DNA of 64,000 nt from Bryopsis sp. KO-2023 (taxonomy: Eukaryota > Chlorophyta > Ulvophyceae > Bryopsidales > Bryopsidaceae): NCBI GenBank assembly GCA_030272585.1, contig BSYQ01000018.1:1-64000 (forward strand), written 5' to 3'. The notes under the pieces were generated by a model. That model saw only the letters and a program-made list of their open reading frames with translations, did not search any database and was not told the origin of the DNA. Shown in pieces: positions 1 through 12,000 of the stretch; position 1 is the stretch's first letter, and every line of letters begins with the position of its first letter. Position numbers and translations under genes: made by a program.

Positions 1-3000
1 CCCTGGAGCTCTGAAGGAAGGAAAAAAGGTAAGTGGGGTTGGGTGGGCTGTTGTTTGTTGACTTGTTTTTGTGTGTTTGTGTTTCAGGTTCGAGGAAGGG
101 ACCCCTGGAGCTCTGAAGAAAGAAAAACAAGTAAGTGGGGTTGGGTGGGCTGTTGTTTGTTGACTTGTTTTTGTGTGCTGTGTTTCAGGTTCGAGGAAGG
201 GACCCCTGGAGCTCTGAAGGAAGGAAAAAAGGTAAGTGGGGTTGGGTGGGCTGTTGTTTGTTGACTTGTTTTTGTGTGTTTGTGTTTCAGGTTCGAGGAA
301 GGGACCCCTGGAGCTCTGAAGAAAGAAAAACAAGTAAGTGGGGTTGGGTGGGCTGTTGTTTGTTGACTTGTTTTTGTGTGTTTGTGTTTCAGGTTCGAGG
401 AAGGGACCCCTGGAGCTCTGAAGAAAGAAAAACAAGTAAGTGGGGTTGGGTGGGCTGTTGTTTGTTGACTTGTTTTTGTGTGTTGTGTTTCAGGCTCGAG
501 GAAGGGACCCCTGGAGCTCTGAAGAAAGAAAAACAAGTAAGTGGGGTTGGGTGGGCTGTTGTTTGTTGACTTGTTTTTGTGTGCTGTGTTTCAGGTTCGA
601 GGAAGGGACCCCTGGAGCTCTGAAGGAAGAAAAACAAGTAAGTGGGGTTGGGTGGGCTGTTGTTTGGTGACTTGTTTTTGTGTTTATGTGTTTCAGGCTC
701 GAGGAAGGGACCCCTGGAGCTCTGAAGGAAGAAAAACAAGTAAGTGGGGTTGGGTGGGCTGTTGTTTGTTGACTTGTTTTTGTGTGCTGTGTTTCAGGTT
801 CGAGGAAGGGACCCCTGGAGCTCTGAAGGAAGAAAAACAAGTAAGTGGGGTTGGGTGGGCTGTTGTTTGTTGACTTGTTTTTGTGTGTTGTGTTTCAGGC
901 TCGAGGAAGGGACCCCTGGAGCTCTGAAGGAAGGAAAAAAGGTAAGTGGGGTTGGGTGGGCTGTTGTTTGTTGACTTGTTTTTGTGTGTTTGTGTTTCAG
1001 GTTCGAGGAAGGGACCCCTGGAGCTCTGAAGAAAGAAAAACAAGTAAGTGGGGTTGGGTGGGCTGTTGTTTGTTGACTTGTTTTTGTGTGTTTGTGTTTC
1101 AGGTTCGAGGAAGGGACCCCTGGAGCTCTGAAGAAAGAAAAACAAGTAAGTGGGGTTGGGTGGGCTGTTGTTTGTTGACTTGTTTTTGTGTGTTGTGTTT
1201 CAGGCTCGAGGAAGGGACCCCTGGAGCTCTGAAGGAAGAAAAACAAGTAAGTGGGGTTGGGTGGGCTGTTGTTTGTTGACTTGTTTTTGTGTGCTGTTTT
1301 TCAGGTTCGAGGAAGGGACCCCTGGAGCTCTGAAGGAAGGAAAACAAGTAAGTGGGGTTGGGTGGGCTGTTGTTTGTTGACTTGTTTTTGTGTGTTTGTG
1401 TTTCAGGTTCGAGGAAGGGACCCCTGGAGCTCTGAAGGAAGAAAAACAAGTAAGTGGGGTTGGGTGGGCTGTTGTTTGTTGACTTGTTTTTGTGTGTTGT
1501 GTTTCAGGCTCGAGGAAGGGACCCCTGGAGCTCTGAAGGAAGGAAAAAAGGTAAGTGGGGTTGGGTGGGCTGTTGTTTGTTGACTTGTTTTTGTGTGTTT
1601 GTGTTTCAGGTTCGAGGAAGGGACCCCTGGAGCTCTGAAGAAAGAAAAACAAGTAAGTGGGGTTGGGTGGGCTGTTGTTTGTTGACTTGTTTTTGTGTGT
1701 TTGTGTTTCAGGTTCGAGGAAGGGACCCCTGGAGCTCTGAAGAAAGAAAAACAAGTAAGTGGGGTTGGGTGGGCTGTTGTTTGTTGACTTGTTTTTGTGT
1801 GTTGTGTTTCAGGTTCGAGGAAGGGACCCCTGGAGCTCTGAAGGAAGGAAAACAAGTAAGTGGGGTTGGGTGGGCTGTTGTTTGTTGACTTGTTTTTGTG
1901 TGCTGTTTTTCAGGTTCGAGGAAGGGACCCCTGGAGCTCTGAAGGAAGAAAAACAAGTAAGTGGGGTTGGGTGGGCTGTTGTTTGTTGACGTGTTTTTGT
2001 GTGCTGTTTTTCAGGTTCGAGGAAGGGACCCCTGGAGCTCTGAAGGAAGAAAAACAAGTAAGTGGGGTTGGGTGGGCTGTTGTTTGGTGACTTGTTTTTG
2101 TGTGTTTGTGTTTCAGGTTCGAGGAAGGGACCCCTGGAGCTCTGAAGGAAGGAAAACAAGTAAGTGGGGTTGGGTGGGCTGTTGTTTGTTGACTTGTTTT
2201 TGTGTGTTGTGTTTCAGGTTCGAGGAAGGGACCCCTGGAGCTCTGAAGGAAGGAAAACAAGTAAGTGGGGTTGGGTGGGCTGTTGTTTGTTGACTTGTTT
2301 TTGTGTGTTGTGTTTCAGGTTCGAGGAAGGGACCCCTGGAGCTCTGAAGGAAGGAAAACAAGTAAGTGGGGTTGGGTGGGCTGTTGTTTGTTGACTTGTT
2401 TTTGTGTGTTTGTGTTTCAGGTTCGAGGAAGGGACCCCTGGAGCTCTGAAGGAAGGAAAACAAGTAAGTGGGGTTGGGTGGGCTGTTGTTTGTTGACTTG
2501 TTTTTGTGTGTTTGTGTTTCAGGTTCGAGGAAGGGACCCCTGGAGCTCTGAAGGAAGAAAAACAAGTAAGTGGGGTTGGGTGGGCTGTTGTTTGTTGACT
2601 TGTTTTTGTGTGTTTGTGTTTCAGGTTCGAGGAAGGGACCCCTGGAGCTCTGAAGGAAGAAAAACAAGTAAGTGGGGTTGGGTGGGCTGTTGTTTGTTGA
2701 CTTGTTTTTGTGTGTTTGTGTTTCAGGTTCGAGGAAGGGACCCCTGGAGCTCTGAAGGAAGAAAAACAAGTAAGTGGGGTTGGGTGGGCTGTTGTTTGTT
2801 GACTTGTTTTTGTGTGTTTGTGTTTCAGGTTCGAGGAAGGGACCCCTGGAGCTCTGAAGAAAGAAAAACAAGTAAGTGGGGTTGGGTGGGCTGTTGTTTG
2901 TTGACTTGTTTTTGTGTGTTTGTGTTTCAGGTTCGAGGAAGGGACCCCTGGAGCTCTGAAGGAAGAAAAACAAGTAAGTGGGGTTGGGTGGGCTGTTGTT

Positions 3001-6000
3001 TGTTGACTTGTTTTTGTGTGTTTGTGTTTCAGGTTCGAGGAAGGGACCCCTGGAGCTCTGAAGGAAGGAAAACAAGTAAGTGGGGTTGGGTGGGCTGTTG
3101 TTTGTTGACTTGTTTTTGTGTGTTTGTGTTTCAGGTTCGAGGAAGGGACCCCTGGAGCTCTGAAGGAAGAAAAACAAGTAAGTGGGGTTGGGTGGGCTGT
3201 TGTTTGTTGACTTGTTTTTGTGTGTTTGTGTTTCAGGTTCGAGGAAGGGACCCCTGGAGCTCTGAAGGAAGGAAAAAAGGTAAGTGGGGTTGGGTGGGCT
3301 GTTGTTTGTTGACTTGTTTTTGTGTGCTGTTTTTCAGGTTCGAGGAAGGGACCCCTGGAGCTCTGAAGGAAGAAAAACAAGTAAGTGGGGTTGGGTGGGC
3401 TGTTGTTTGTTGACTTGTTTTTGTGTGCTGTTTTTCAGGTTCGAGGAAGGGACCCCTGGAGCTCTGAAGGAAGAAAAACAAGTAAGTGGGGTTGGGTGGG
3501 CTGTTGTTTGTTGACTTGTTTTTGTGTGTTTGTGTTTCAGGTTCGAGGAAGGGACCCCTGGAGCTCTGAAGAAAGAAAAACAAGTAAGTGGGGTTGGGTG
3601 GGCTGTTGTTTGTTGACTTGTTTTTGTGTGCTGTTTTTCAGGTTCGAGGAAGGGACCCCTGGAGCTCTGAAGGAAGAAAAACAAGTAAGTGGGGTTGGGT
3701 GGGCTGTTGTTTGTTGACTTGTTTTTGTGTGTTGTGTTTCAGGTTCGAGGAAGGGACCCCTGGAGCTCTGAAGGAAGAAAAACAAGTAAGTGGGGTTGGG
3801 TGGGCTGTTGTTTGGTGACTTGTTTTTGTGTGTTGTTTTTCAGGTTCGAGGAAGGGACCCCTGGAGCTCTGAAGGAAGAAAAACAAGTAAGTGGGGTTGG
3901 GTGGGCTGTTGTTTGTTGACTTGTTTTTGTGTGCTGTTTTTCAGGTTCGAGGAAGGGACCCCTGGAGCTCTGAAGGAAGGAAAACAAGTAAGTGGGGTTG
4001 GGTGGGCTGTTGTTTGTTGACTTGTTTTTGTGTGTTGTGTTTCAGGCTCGAGGAAGGGACCCCTGGAGCTCTGAAGGAAGAAAAACAAGTAAGTGGGGTT
4101 GGGTGGGCTGTTGTTTGTTGACTTGTTTTTGTGTGTTGTGTTTCAGGCTCGAGGAAGGGCCCCCTGGAGCTCTGAAGGAAGAAAAACAAGTAAGTGGGGT
4201 TGGGTGGGCTGTTGTTTGTTGACTTGTTTTTGTGTGTTTGTGTTTCAGGTTCGAGGAAGGGACCCCTGAGGCTCTGAAGGAAGAAAAACAAGTAAGTGGG
4301 GTTGGGTGGGCTGTTGTTTGTTGACTTGTTTTTGTGTGTTTGTGTTTCAGGTTCGAGGAAGGGACCCCTGGAGCTCTGAAGGAAGAAAAACAAGTAAGTG
4401 GGGTTGGGTGGGCTGTTGTTTGTTGACTTGTTTTTGTGTGCTGTTTTTCAGGTTCGAGGAAGGGACCCCTGGAGCTCTGAAGGAAGGAAAACAAGTAAGT
4501 GGGGTTGGGTGGGCTGTTGTTTGGTGACTTGTTTTTGTGTGTTGTTTTTCAGGTTCGAGGAAGGGACCCCTGGAGCTCTGAAGGAAGAAAAACAAGTAAG
4601 TGGGGTTGGGTGGGCTGTTGTTTGTTGACTTGTTTTTGTGTGTTTGTGTTTCAGGTTCGAGGAAGGGACCCCTGGAGCTCTGAAGGAAGAAAAACAAGTA
4701 AGTGGGGTTGGGTGGGCTGTTGTTTGTTGACTTGTTTTTGTGTGTTTGTGTTTCAGGTTCGAGGAAGGGACCCCTGGAGCTCTGAAGGAAGGAAAACAAG
4801 TAAGTGGGGTTGGGTGGGCTGTTGTTTGTTGACTTGTTTTTGTGTGTTTGTGTTTCAGGTTCGAAGAAGGGACCCCTGAGGCTCTGAAGGAAGGAAAACA
4901 AGTAAGTGGGGTTGGGTGGGCTGTTGTTTGTTGACTTGTTTTTGTGTGTTTGTGTTTCAGGTTCGAGGAAGGGACCCCTGGAGCTCTGAAGGAAGGAAAA
5001 CAAGTAAGTGGGGTTGGGTGGGCTGTTGTTTGTTGACTTGTTTTTGTGTGTTTGTGTTTCAGGTTCGAGGAAGGGACCCCTGGAGCTCTGAAGGAAGAAA
5101 AACAAGTAAGTGGGGTTGGGTGGGCTGTTGTTTGTTGACTTGTTTTTGTGTGTTTGTGTTTCAGGTTCGAGGAAGGGACCCCTGGAGCTCTGAAGGAAGG
5201 AAAACAAGTAAGTGGGGTTGGGTGGGCTGTTGTTTGTTGACTTGTTTTTGTGTGTTTGTGTTTCAGGTTCGAAGAAGGGACCCCTGAGGCTCTGAAGGAA
5301 GGAAAACAAGTAAGTGGGGTTGGGTGGGCTGTTGTTTGTTGACTTGTTTTTGTGTGTTTGTGTTTCAGGTTCGAGGAAGGGACCCCTGAGGCTCTGAAGG
5401 AAGAAAAACAAGTAAGTGGGGTTGGGTGGGCTGTTGTTTGGTGACTTGTTTTTGTGTGCTGTTTTTCAGGTTCGAGGAAGGGACCCCTGGAGCTCTGAAG
5501 GAAGAAAAACAAGTAAGTGGGGTTGGGTGGGCTGTTGTTTGGTGACTTGTTTTTGTGTGCTGTTTTTCAGGTTCGAGGAAGGGACCCCTGGAGCTCTGAA
5601 GGAAGAAAAACAAGTAAGTGGGGTTGGGTGGGCTGTTGTTTGTTGACTTGTTTTTGTGTGTTTGTGTTTCAGGTTCGAGGAAGGGACCCCTGAGGCTCTG
5701 AAGGAAGAAAAACAAGTAAGTGGGGTTGGGTGGGCTGTTGTTTGGTGACTTGTTTTTGTGTGCTGTTTTTCAGGTTCGAGGAAGGGACCCCTGGAGCTCT
5801 GAAGAAAGAAAAACAAGTAAGTGGGGTTGGGTGGGCTGTTGTTTGTTGACTTGTTTTTGTGTGCTGTTTTTCAGGTTCGAGGAAGGGACCCCTGGAGCTC
5901 TGAAGGAAGGAAAAAAGGTAAGTGGGGTTGGGTGGGCTCCTGTTTGTTGACTTGTTTTTGTGTGCTGTTTTTCAGGTTCGAGGAAGGGACCCCTGGAGCT

Positions 6001-9000
6001 CTGAAGGAAGAAAAACAAGTAAGTGGGGTTGGGTGGGCTGTTGTTTGTTGACTTGTTTTTGTGTGTTGTGTTTCAGGTTCGAGGAAGGGACCCCTGGAGC
6101 TCTGAAGGAAGGAAAACAAGTAAGTGGGGTTGGGTGGGCTGTTGTTTGTTGACTTGTTTTTGTGTGTTTGTGTTTCAGGTTCGAGGAAGGGACCCCTGGA
6201 GCTCTGAAGGAAGGAAAACAAGTAAGTGGGGTTGGGTGGGCTGTTGTTTGTTGACTTGTTTTTGTGTGTTTGTGTTTCAGGTTCGAGGAAGGGACCCCTG
6301 GAGCTCTGAAGGAAGGAAAACAAGTAAGTGGGGTTGGGTGGGCTGTTGTTTGTTGACTTGTTTTTGTGTGTTTGTGTTTCAGGTTCGAGGAAGGGACCCC
6401 TGGAGCTCTGAAGGAAGAAAAACAAGTAAGTGGGGTTGGGTGGGCTGTTGTTTGTTGACTTGTTTTTGTGTGTTTGTGTTTCAGGTTCGAGGAAGGGACC
6501 CCTGGAGCTCTGAAGGAAGAAAAACAAGTAAGTGGGGTTGGGTGGGCTGTTGTTTGTTGACTTGTTTTTGTGTGTTTGTGTTTCAGGTTCGAGGAAGGGA
6601 CCCCTGGAGCTCTGAAGGAAGAAAAACAAGTAAGTGGGGTTGGGTGGGCTGTTGTTTGTTGACTTGTTTTTGTGTGTTTGTGTTTCAGGTTCGAGGAAGG
6701 GACCCCTGGAGCTCTGAAGAAAGAAAAACAAGTAAGTGGGGTTGGGTGGGCTGTTGTTTGTTGACTTGTTTTTGTGTGTTTGTGTTTCAGGTTCGAGGAA
6801 GGGACCCCTGGAGCTCTGAAGGAAGAAAAACAAGTAAGTGGGGTTGGGTGGGCTGTTGTTTGTTGACTTGTTTTTGTGTGTTTGTGTTTCAGGTTCGAGG
6901 AAGGGACCCCTGGAGCTCTGAAGGAAGGAAAACAAGTAAGTGGGGTTGGGTGGGCTGTTGTTTGTTGACTTGTTTTTGTGTGTTTGTGTTTCAGGTTCGA
7001 GGAAGGGACCCCTGGAGCTCTGAAGGAAGAAAAACAAGTAAGTGGGGTTGGGTGGGCTGTTGTTTGTTGACTTGTTTTTGTGTGTTTGTGTTTCAGGTTC
7101 GAGGAAGGGACCCCTGGAGCTCTGAAGGAAGGAAAAAAGGTAAGTGGGGTTGGGTGGGCTGTTGTTTGTTGACTTGTTTTTGTGTGCTGTTTTTCAGGTT
7201 CGAGGAAGGGACCCCTGGAGCTCTGAAGGAAGAAAAACAAGTAAGTGGGGTTGGGTGGGCTGTTGTTTGTTGACTTGTTTTTGTGTGCTGTTTTTCAGGT
7301 TCGAGGAAGGGACCCCTGGAGCTCTGAAGGAAGAAAAACAAGTAAGTGGGGTTGGGTGGGCTGTTGTTTGTTGACTTGTTTTTGTGTGTTTGTGTTTCAG
7401 GTTCGAGGAAGGGACCCCTGGAGCTCTGAAGAAAGAAAAACAAGTAAGTGGGGTTGGGTGGGCTGTTGTTTGTTGACTTGTTTTTGTGTGCTGTTTTTCA
7501 GGTTCGAGGAAGGGACCCCTGGAGCTCTGAAGGAAGAAAAACAAGTAAGTGGGGTTGGGTGGGCTGTTGTTTGTTGACTTGTTTTTGTGTGTTGTGTTTC
7601 AGGTTCGAGGAAGGGACCCCTGGAGCTCTGAAGGAAGAAAAACAAGTAAGTGGGGTTGGGTGGGCTGTTGTTTGGTGACTTGTTTTTGTGTGTTGTTTTT
7701 CAGGTTCGAGGAAGGGACCCCTGGAGCTCTGAAGGAAGAAAAACAAGTAAGTGGGGTTGGGTGGGCTGTTGTTTGTTGACTTGTTTTTGTGTGCTGTTTT
7801 TCAGGTTCGAGGAAGGGACCCCTGGAGCTCTGAAGGAAGGAAAACAAGTAAGTGGGGTTGGGTGGGCTGTTGTTTGTTGACTTGTTTTTGTGTGTTGTGT
7901 TTCAGGCTCGAGGAAGGGACCCCTGGAGCTCTGAAGGAAGAAAAACAAGTAAGTGGGGTTGGGTGGGCTGTTGTTTGTTGACTTGTTTTTGTGTGTTGTG
8001 TTTCAGGCTCGAGGAAGGGCCCCCTGGAGCTCTGAAGGAAGAAAAACAAGTAAGTGGGGTTGGGTGGGCTGTTGTTTGTTGACTTGTTTTTGTGTGTTTG
8101 TGTTTCAGGTTCGAGGAAGGGACCCCTGAGGCTCTGAAGGAAGAAAAACAAGTAAGTGGGGTTGGGTGGGCTGTTGTTTGTTGACTTGTTTTTGTGTGTT
8201 TGTGTTTCAGGTTCGAGGAAGGGACCCCTGGAGCTCTGAAGGAAGAAAAACAAGTAAGTGGGGTTGGGTGGGCTGTTGTTTGGTGACTTGTTTTTGTGTG
8301 TTGTTTTTCAGGTTCGAGGAAGGGACCCCTGGAGCTCTGAAGGAAGAAAAACAAGTAAGTGGGGTTGGGTGGGCTGTTGTTTGTTGACTTGTTTTTGTGT
8401 GCTGTTTTTCAGGTTCGAGGAAGGGACCCCTGGAGCTCTGAAGGAAGGAAAACAAGTAAGTGGGGTTGGGTGGGCTGTTGTTTGGTGACTTGTTTTTGTG
8501 TGTTGTTTTTCAGGTTCGAGGAAGGGACCCCTGGAGCTCTGAAGGAAGAAAAACAAGTAAGTGGGGTTGGGTGGGCTGTTGTTTGTTGACTTGTTTTTGT
8601 GTGTTTGTGTTTCAGGTTCGAGGAAGGGACCCCTGGAGCTCTGAAGGAAGGAAAACAAGTAAGTGGGGTTGGGTGGGCTGTTGTTTGTTGACTTGTTTTT
8701 GTGTGTTTGTGTTTCAGGTTCGAGGAAGGGACCCCTGGAGCTCTGAAGGAAGAAAAACAAGTAAGTGGGGTTGGGTGGGCTGTTGTTTGTTGACTTGTTT
8801 TTGTGTGTTTGTGTTTCAGGTTCGAGGAAGGGACCCCTGGAGCTCTGAAGGAAGGAAAACAAGTAAGTGGGGTTGGGTGGGCTGTTGTTTGTTGACTTGT
8901 TTTTGTGTGTTTGTGTTTCAGGTTCGAAGAAGGGACCCCTGAGGCTCTGAAGGAAGGAAAACAAGTAAGTGGGGTTGGGTGGGCTGTTGTTTGTTGACTT

Positions 9001-12000
9001 GTTTTTGTGTGTTTGTGTTTCAGGTTCGAGGAAGGGACCCCTGAGGCTCTGAAGGAAGAAAAACAAGTAAGTGGGGTTGGGTGGGCTGTTGTTTGGTGAC
9101 TTGTTTTTGTGTGCTGTTTTTCAGGTTCGAGGAAGGGACCCCTGGAGCTCTGAAGGAAGAAAAACAAGTAAGTGGGGTTGGGTGGGCTGTTGTTTGGTGA
9201 CTTGTTTTTGTGTGCTGTTTTTCAGGTTCGAGGAAGGGACCCCTGGAGCTCTGAAGGAAGAAAAACAAGTAAGTGGGGTTGGGTGGGCTGTTGTTTGTTG
9301 ACTTGTTTTTGTGTGTTTGTGTTTCAGGTTCGAGGAAGGGACCCCTGAGGCTCTGAAGGAAGAAAAACAAGTAAGTGGGGTTGGGTGGGCTGTTGTTTGG
9401 TGACTTGTTTTTGTGTGCTGTTTTTCAGGTTCGAGGAAGGGACCCCTGGAGCTCTGAAGAAAGAAAAACAAGTAAGTGGGGTTGGGTGGGCTGTTGTTTG
9501 TTGACTTGTTTTTGTGTGCTGTTTTTCAGGTTCGAGGAAGGGACCCCTGGAGCTCTGAAGGAAGGAAAAAAGGTAAGTGGGGTTGGGTGGGCTCCTGTTT
9601 GTTGACTTGTTTTTGTGTGCTGTTTTTCAGGTTCGAGGAAGGGACCCCTGGAGCTCTGAAGGAAGAAAAACAAGTAAGTGGGGTTGGGTGGGCTGTTGTT
9701 TGTTGACTTGTTTTTGTGTGTTTGTGTTTCAGGTTCGAAGAAGGGACCCCTGAGGCTCTGAAGGAAGGAAAACAAGTAAGTGGGGTTGGGTGGGCTGTTG
9801 TTTGTTGACTTGTTTTTGTGTGTTTGTGTTTCAGGTTCGAGGAAGGGACCCCTGAGGCTCTGAAGGAAGAAAAACAAGTAAGTGGGGTTGGGTGGGCTGT
9901 TGTTTGGTGACTTGTTTTTGTGTGCTGTTTTTCAGGTTCGAGGAAGGGACCCCTGGAGCTCTGAAGGAAGAAAAACAAGTAAGTGGGGTTGGGTGGGCTG
10001 TTGTTTGTTGACTTGTTTTTGTGTGTTTGTGTTTCAGGTTCGAGGAAGGGACCCCTGAGGCTCTGAAGGAAGAAAAACAAGTAAGTGGGGTTGGGTGGGC
10101 TGTTGTTTGGTGACTTGTTTTTGTGTGCTGTTTTTCAGGTTCGAGGAAGGGACCCCTGGAGCTCTGAAGAAAGAAAAACAAGTAAGTGGGGTTGGGTGGG
10201 CTGTTGTTTGTTGACTTGTTTTTGTGTGCTGTTTTTCAGGTTCGAGGAAGGGACCCCTGGAGCTCTGAAGGAAGAAAAACAAGTAAGTGGGGTTGGGTGG
10301 GCTGTTGTTTGTTGACTTGTTTTTGTGTGCTGTTTTTCAGGTTCGAGGAAGGGACCCCTGGAGCTCTGAAGGAAGGAAAACAAGTAAGTGGGGTTGGGTG
10401 GGCTGTTGTTTGTTGACTTGTTTTTGTGTGTTTGTGTTTCAGGTTCGAGGAAGGGACCCCTGGAGCTCTGAAGGAAGAAAAACAAGTAAGTGGGGTTGGG
10501 TGGGCTGTTGTTTGTTGACTTGTTTTTGTGTGCTGTTTTTCAGGTTCGAGGAAGGGACCCCTGGAGCTCTGAAGGAAGGAAAACAAGTAAGTGGGGTTGG
10601 GTGGGCTGTTGTTTGGTGACTTGTTTTTGTGTGTTGTTTTTCAGGTTCGAGGAAGGGACCCCTGGAGCTCTGAAGGAAGAAAAACAAGTAAGTGGGGTTG
10701 GGTGGGCTGTTGTTTGTTGACTTGTTTTTGTGTGTTTGTGTTTCAGGTTCGAGGAAGGGACCCCTGGAGCTCTGAAGGAAGGAAAACAAGTAAGTGGGGT
10801 TGGGTGGGCTGTTGTTTGTTGACTTGTTTTTGTGTGTTTGTGTTTCAGGTTCGAGGAAGGGACCCCTGGAGCTCTGAAGGAAGAAAAACAAGTAAGTGGG
10901 GTTGGGTGGGCTGTTGTTTGTTGACTTGTTTTTGTGTGTTTGTGTTTCAGGTTCGAGGAAGGGACCCCTGGAGCTCTGAAGGAAGGAAAACAAGTAAGTG
11001 GGGTTGGGTGGGCTGTTGTTTGTTGACTTGTTTTTGTGTGTTTGTGTTTCAGGTTCGAAGAAGGGACCCCTGAGGCTCTGAAGGAAGGAAAACAAGTAAG
11101 TGGGGTTGGGTGGGCTGTTGTTTGTTGACTTGTTTTTGTGTGTTTGTGTTTCAGGTTCGAGGAAGGGACCCCTGAGGCTCTGAAGGAAGAAAAACAAGTA
11201 AGTGGGGTTGGGTGGGCTGTTGTTTGGTGACTTGTTTTTGTGTGCTGTTTTTCAGGTTCGAGGAAGGGACCCCTGGAGCTCTGAAGGAAGAAAAACAAGT
11301 AAGTGGGGTTGGGTGGGCTGTTGTTTGGTGACTTGTTTTTGTGTGCTGTTTTTCAGGTTCGAGGAAGGGACCCCTGGAGCTCTGAAGGAAGAAAAACAAG
11401 TAAGTGGGGTTGGGTGGGCTGTTGTTTGTTGACTTGTTTTTGTGTGTTTGTGTTTCAGGTTCGAGGAAGGGACCCCTGAGGCTCTGAAGGAAGAAAAACA
11501 AGTAAGTGGGGTTGGGTGGGCTGTTGTTTGGTGACTTGTTTTTGTGTGCTGTTTTTCAGGTTCGAGGAAGGGACCCCTGGAGCTCTGAAGAAAGAAAAAC
11601 AAGTAAGTGGGGTTGGGTGGGCTGTTGTTTGTTGACTTGTTTTTGTGTGCTGTTTTTCAGGTTCGAGGAAGGGACCCCTGGAGCTCTGAAGGAAGGAAAA
11701 AAGGTAAGTGGGGTTGGGTGGGCTCCTGTTTGTTGACTTGTTTTTGTGTGCTGTTTTTCAGGTTCGAGGAAGGGACCCCTGGAGCTCTGAAGGAAGAAAA
11801 ACAAGTAAGTGGGGTTGGGTGGGCTGTTGTTTGTTGACTTGTTTTTGTGTGTTTGTGTTTCAGGTTCGAAGAAGGGACCCCTGAGGCTCTGAAGGAAGGA
11901 AAACAAGTAAGTGGGGTTGGGTGGGCTGTTGTTTGTTGACTTGTTTTTGTGTGTTTGTGTTTCAGGTTCGAGGAAGGGACCCCTGAGGCTCTGAAGGAAG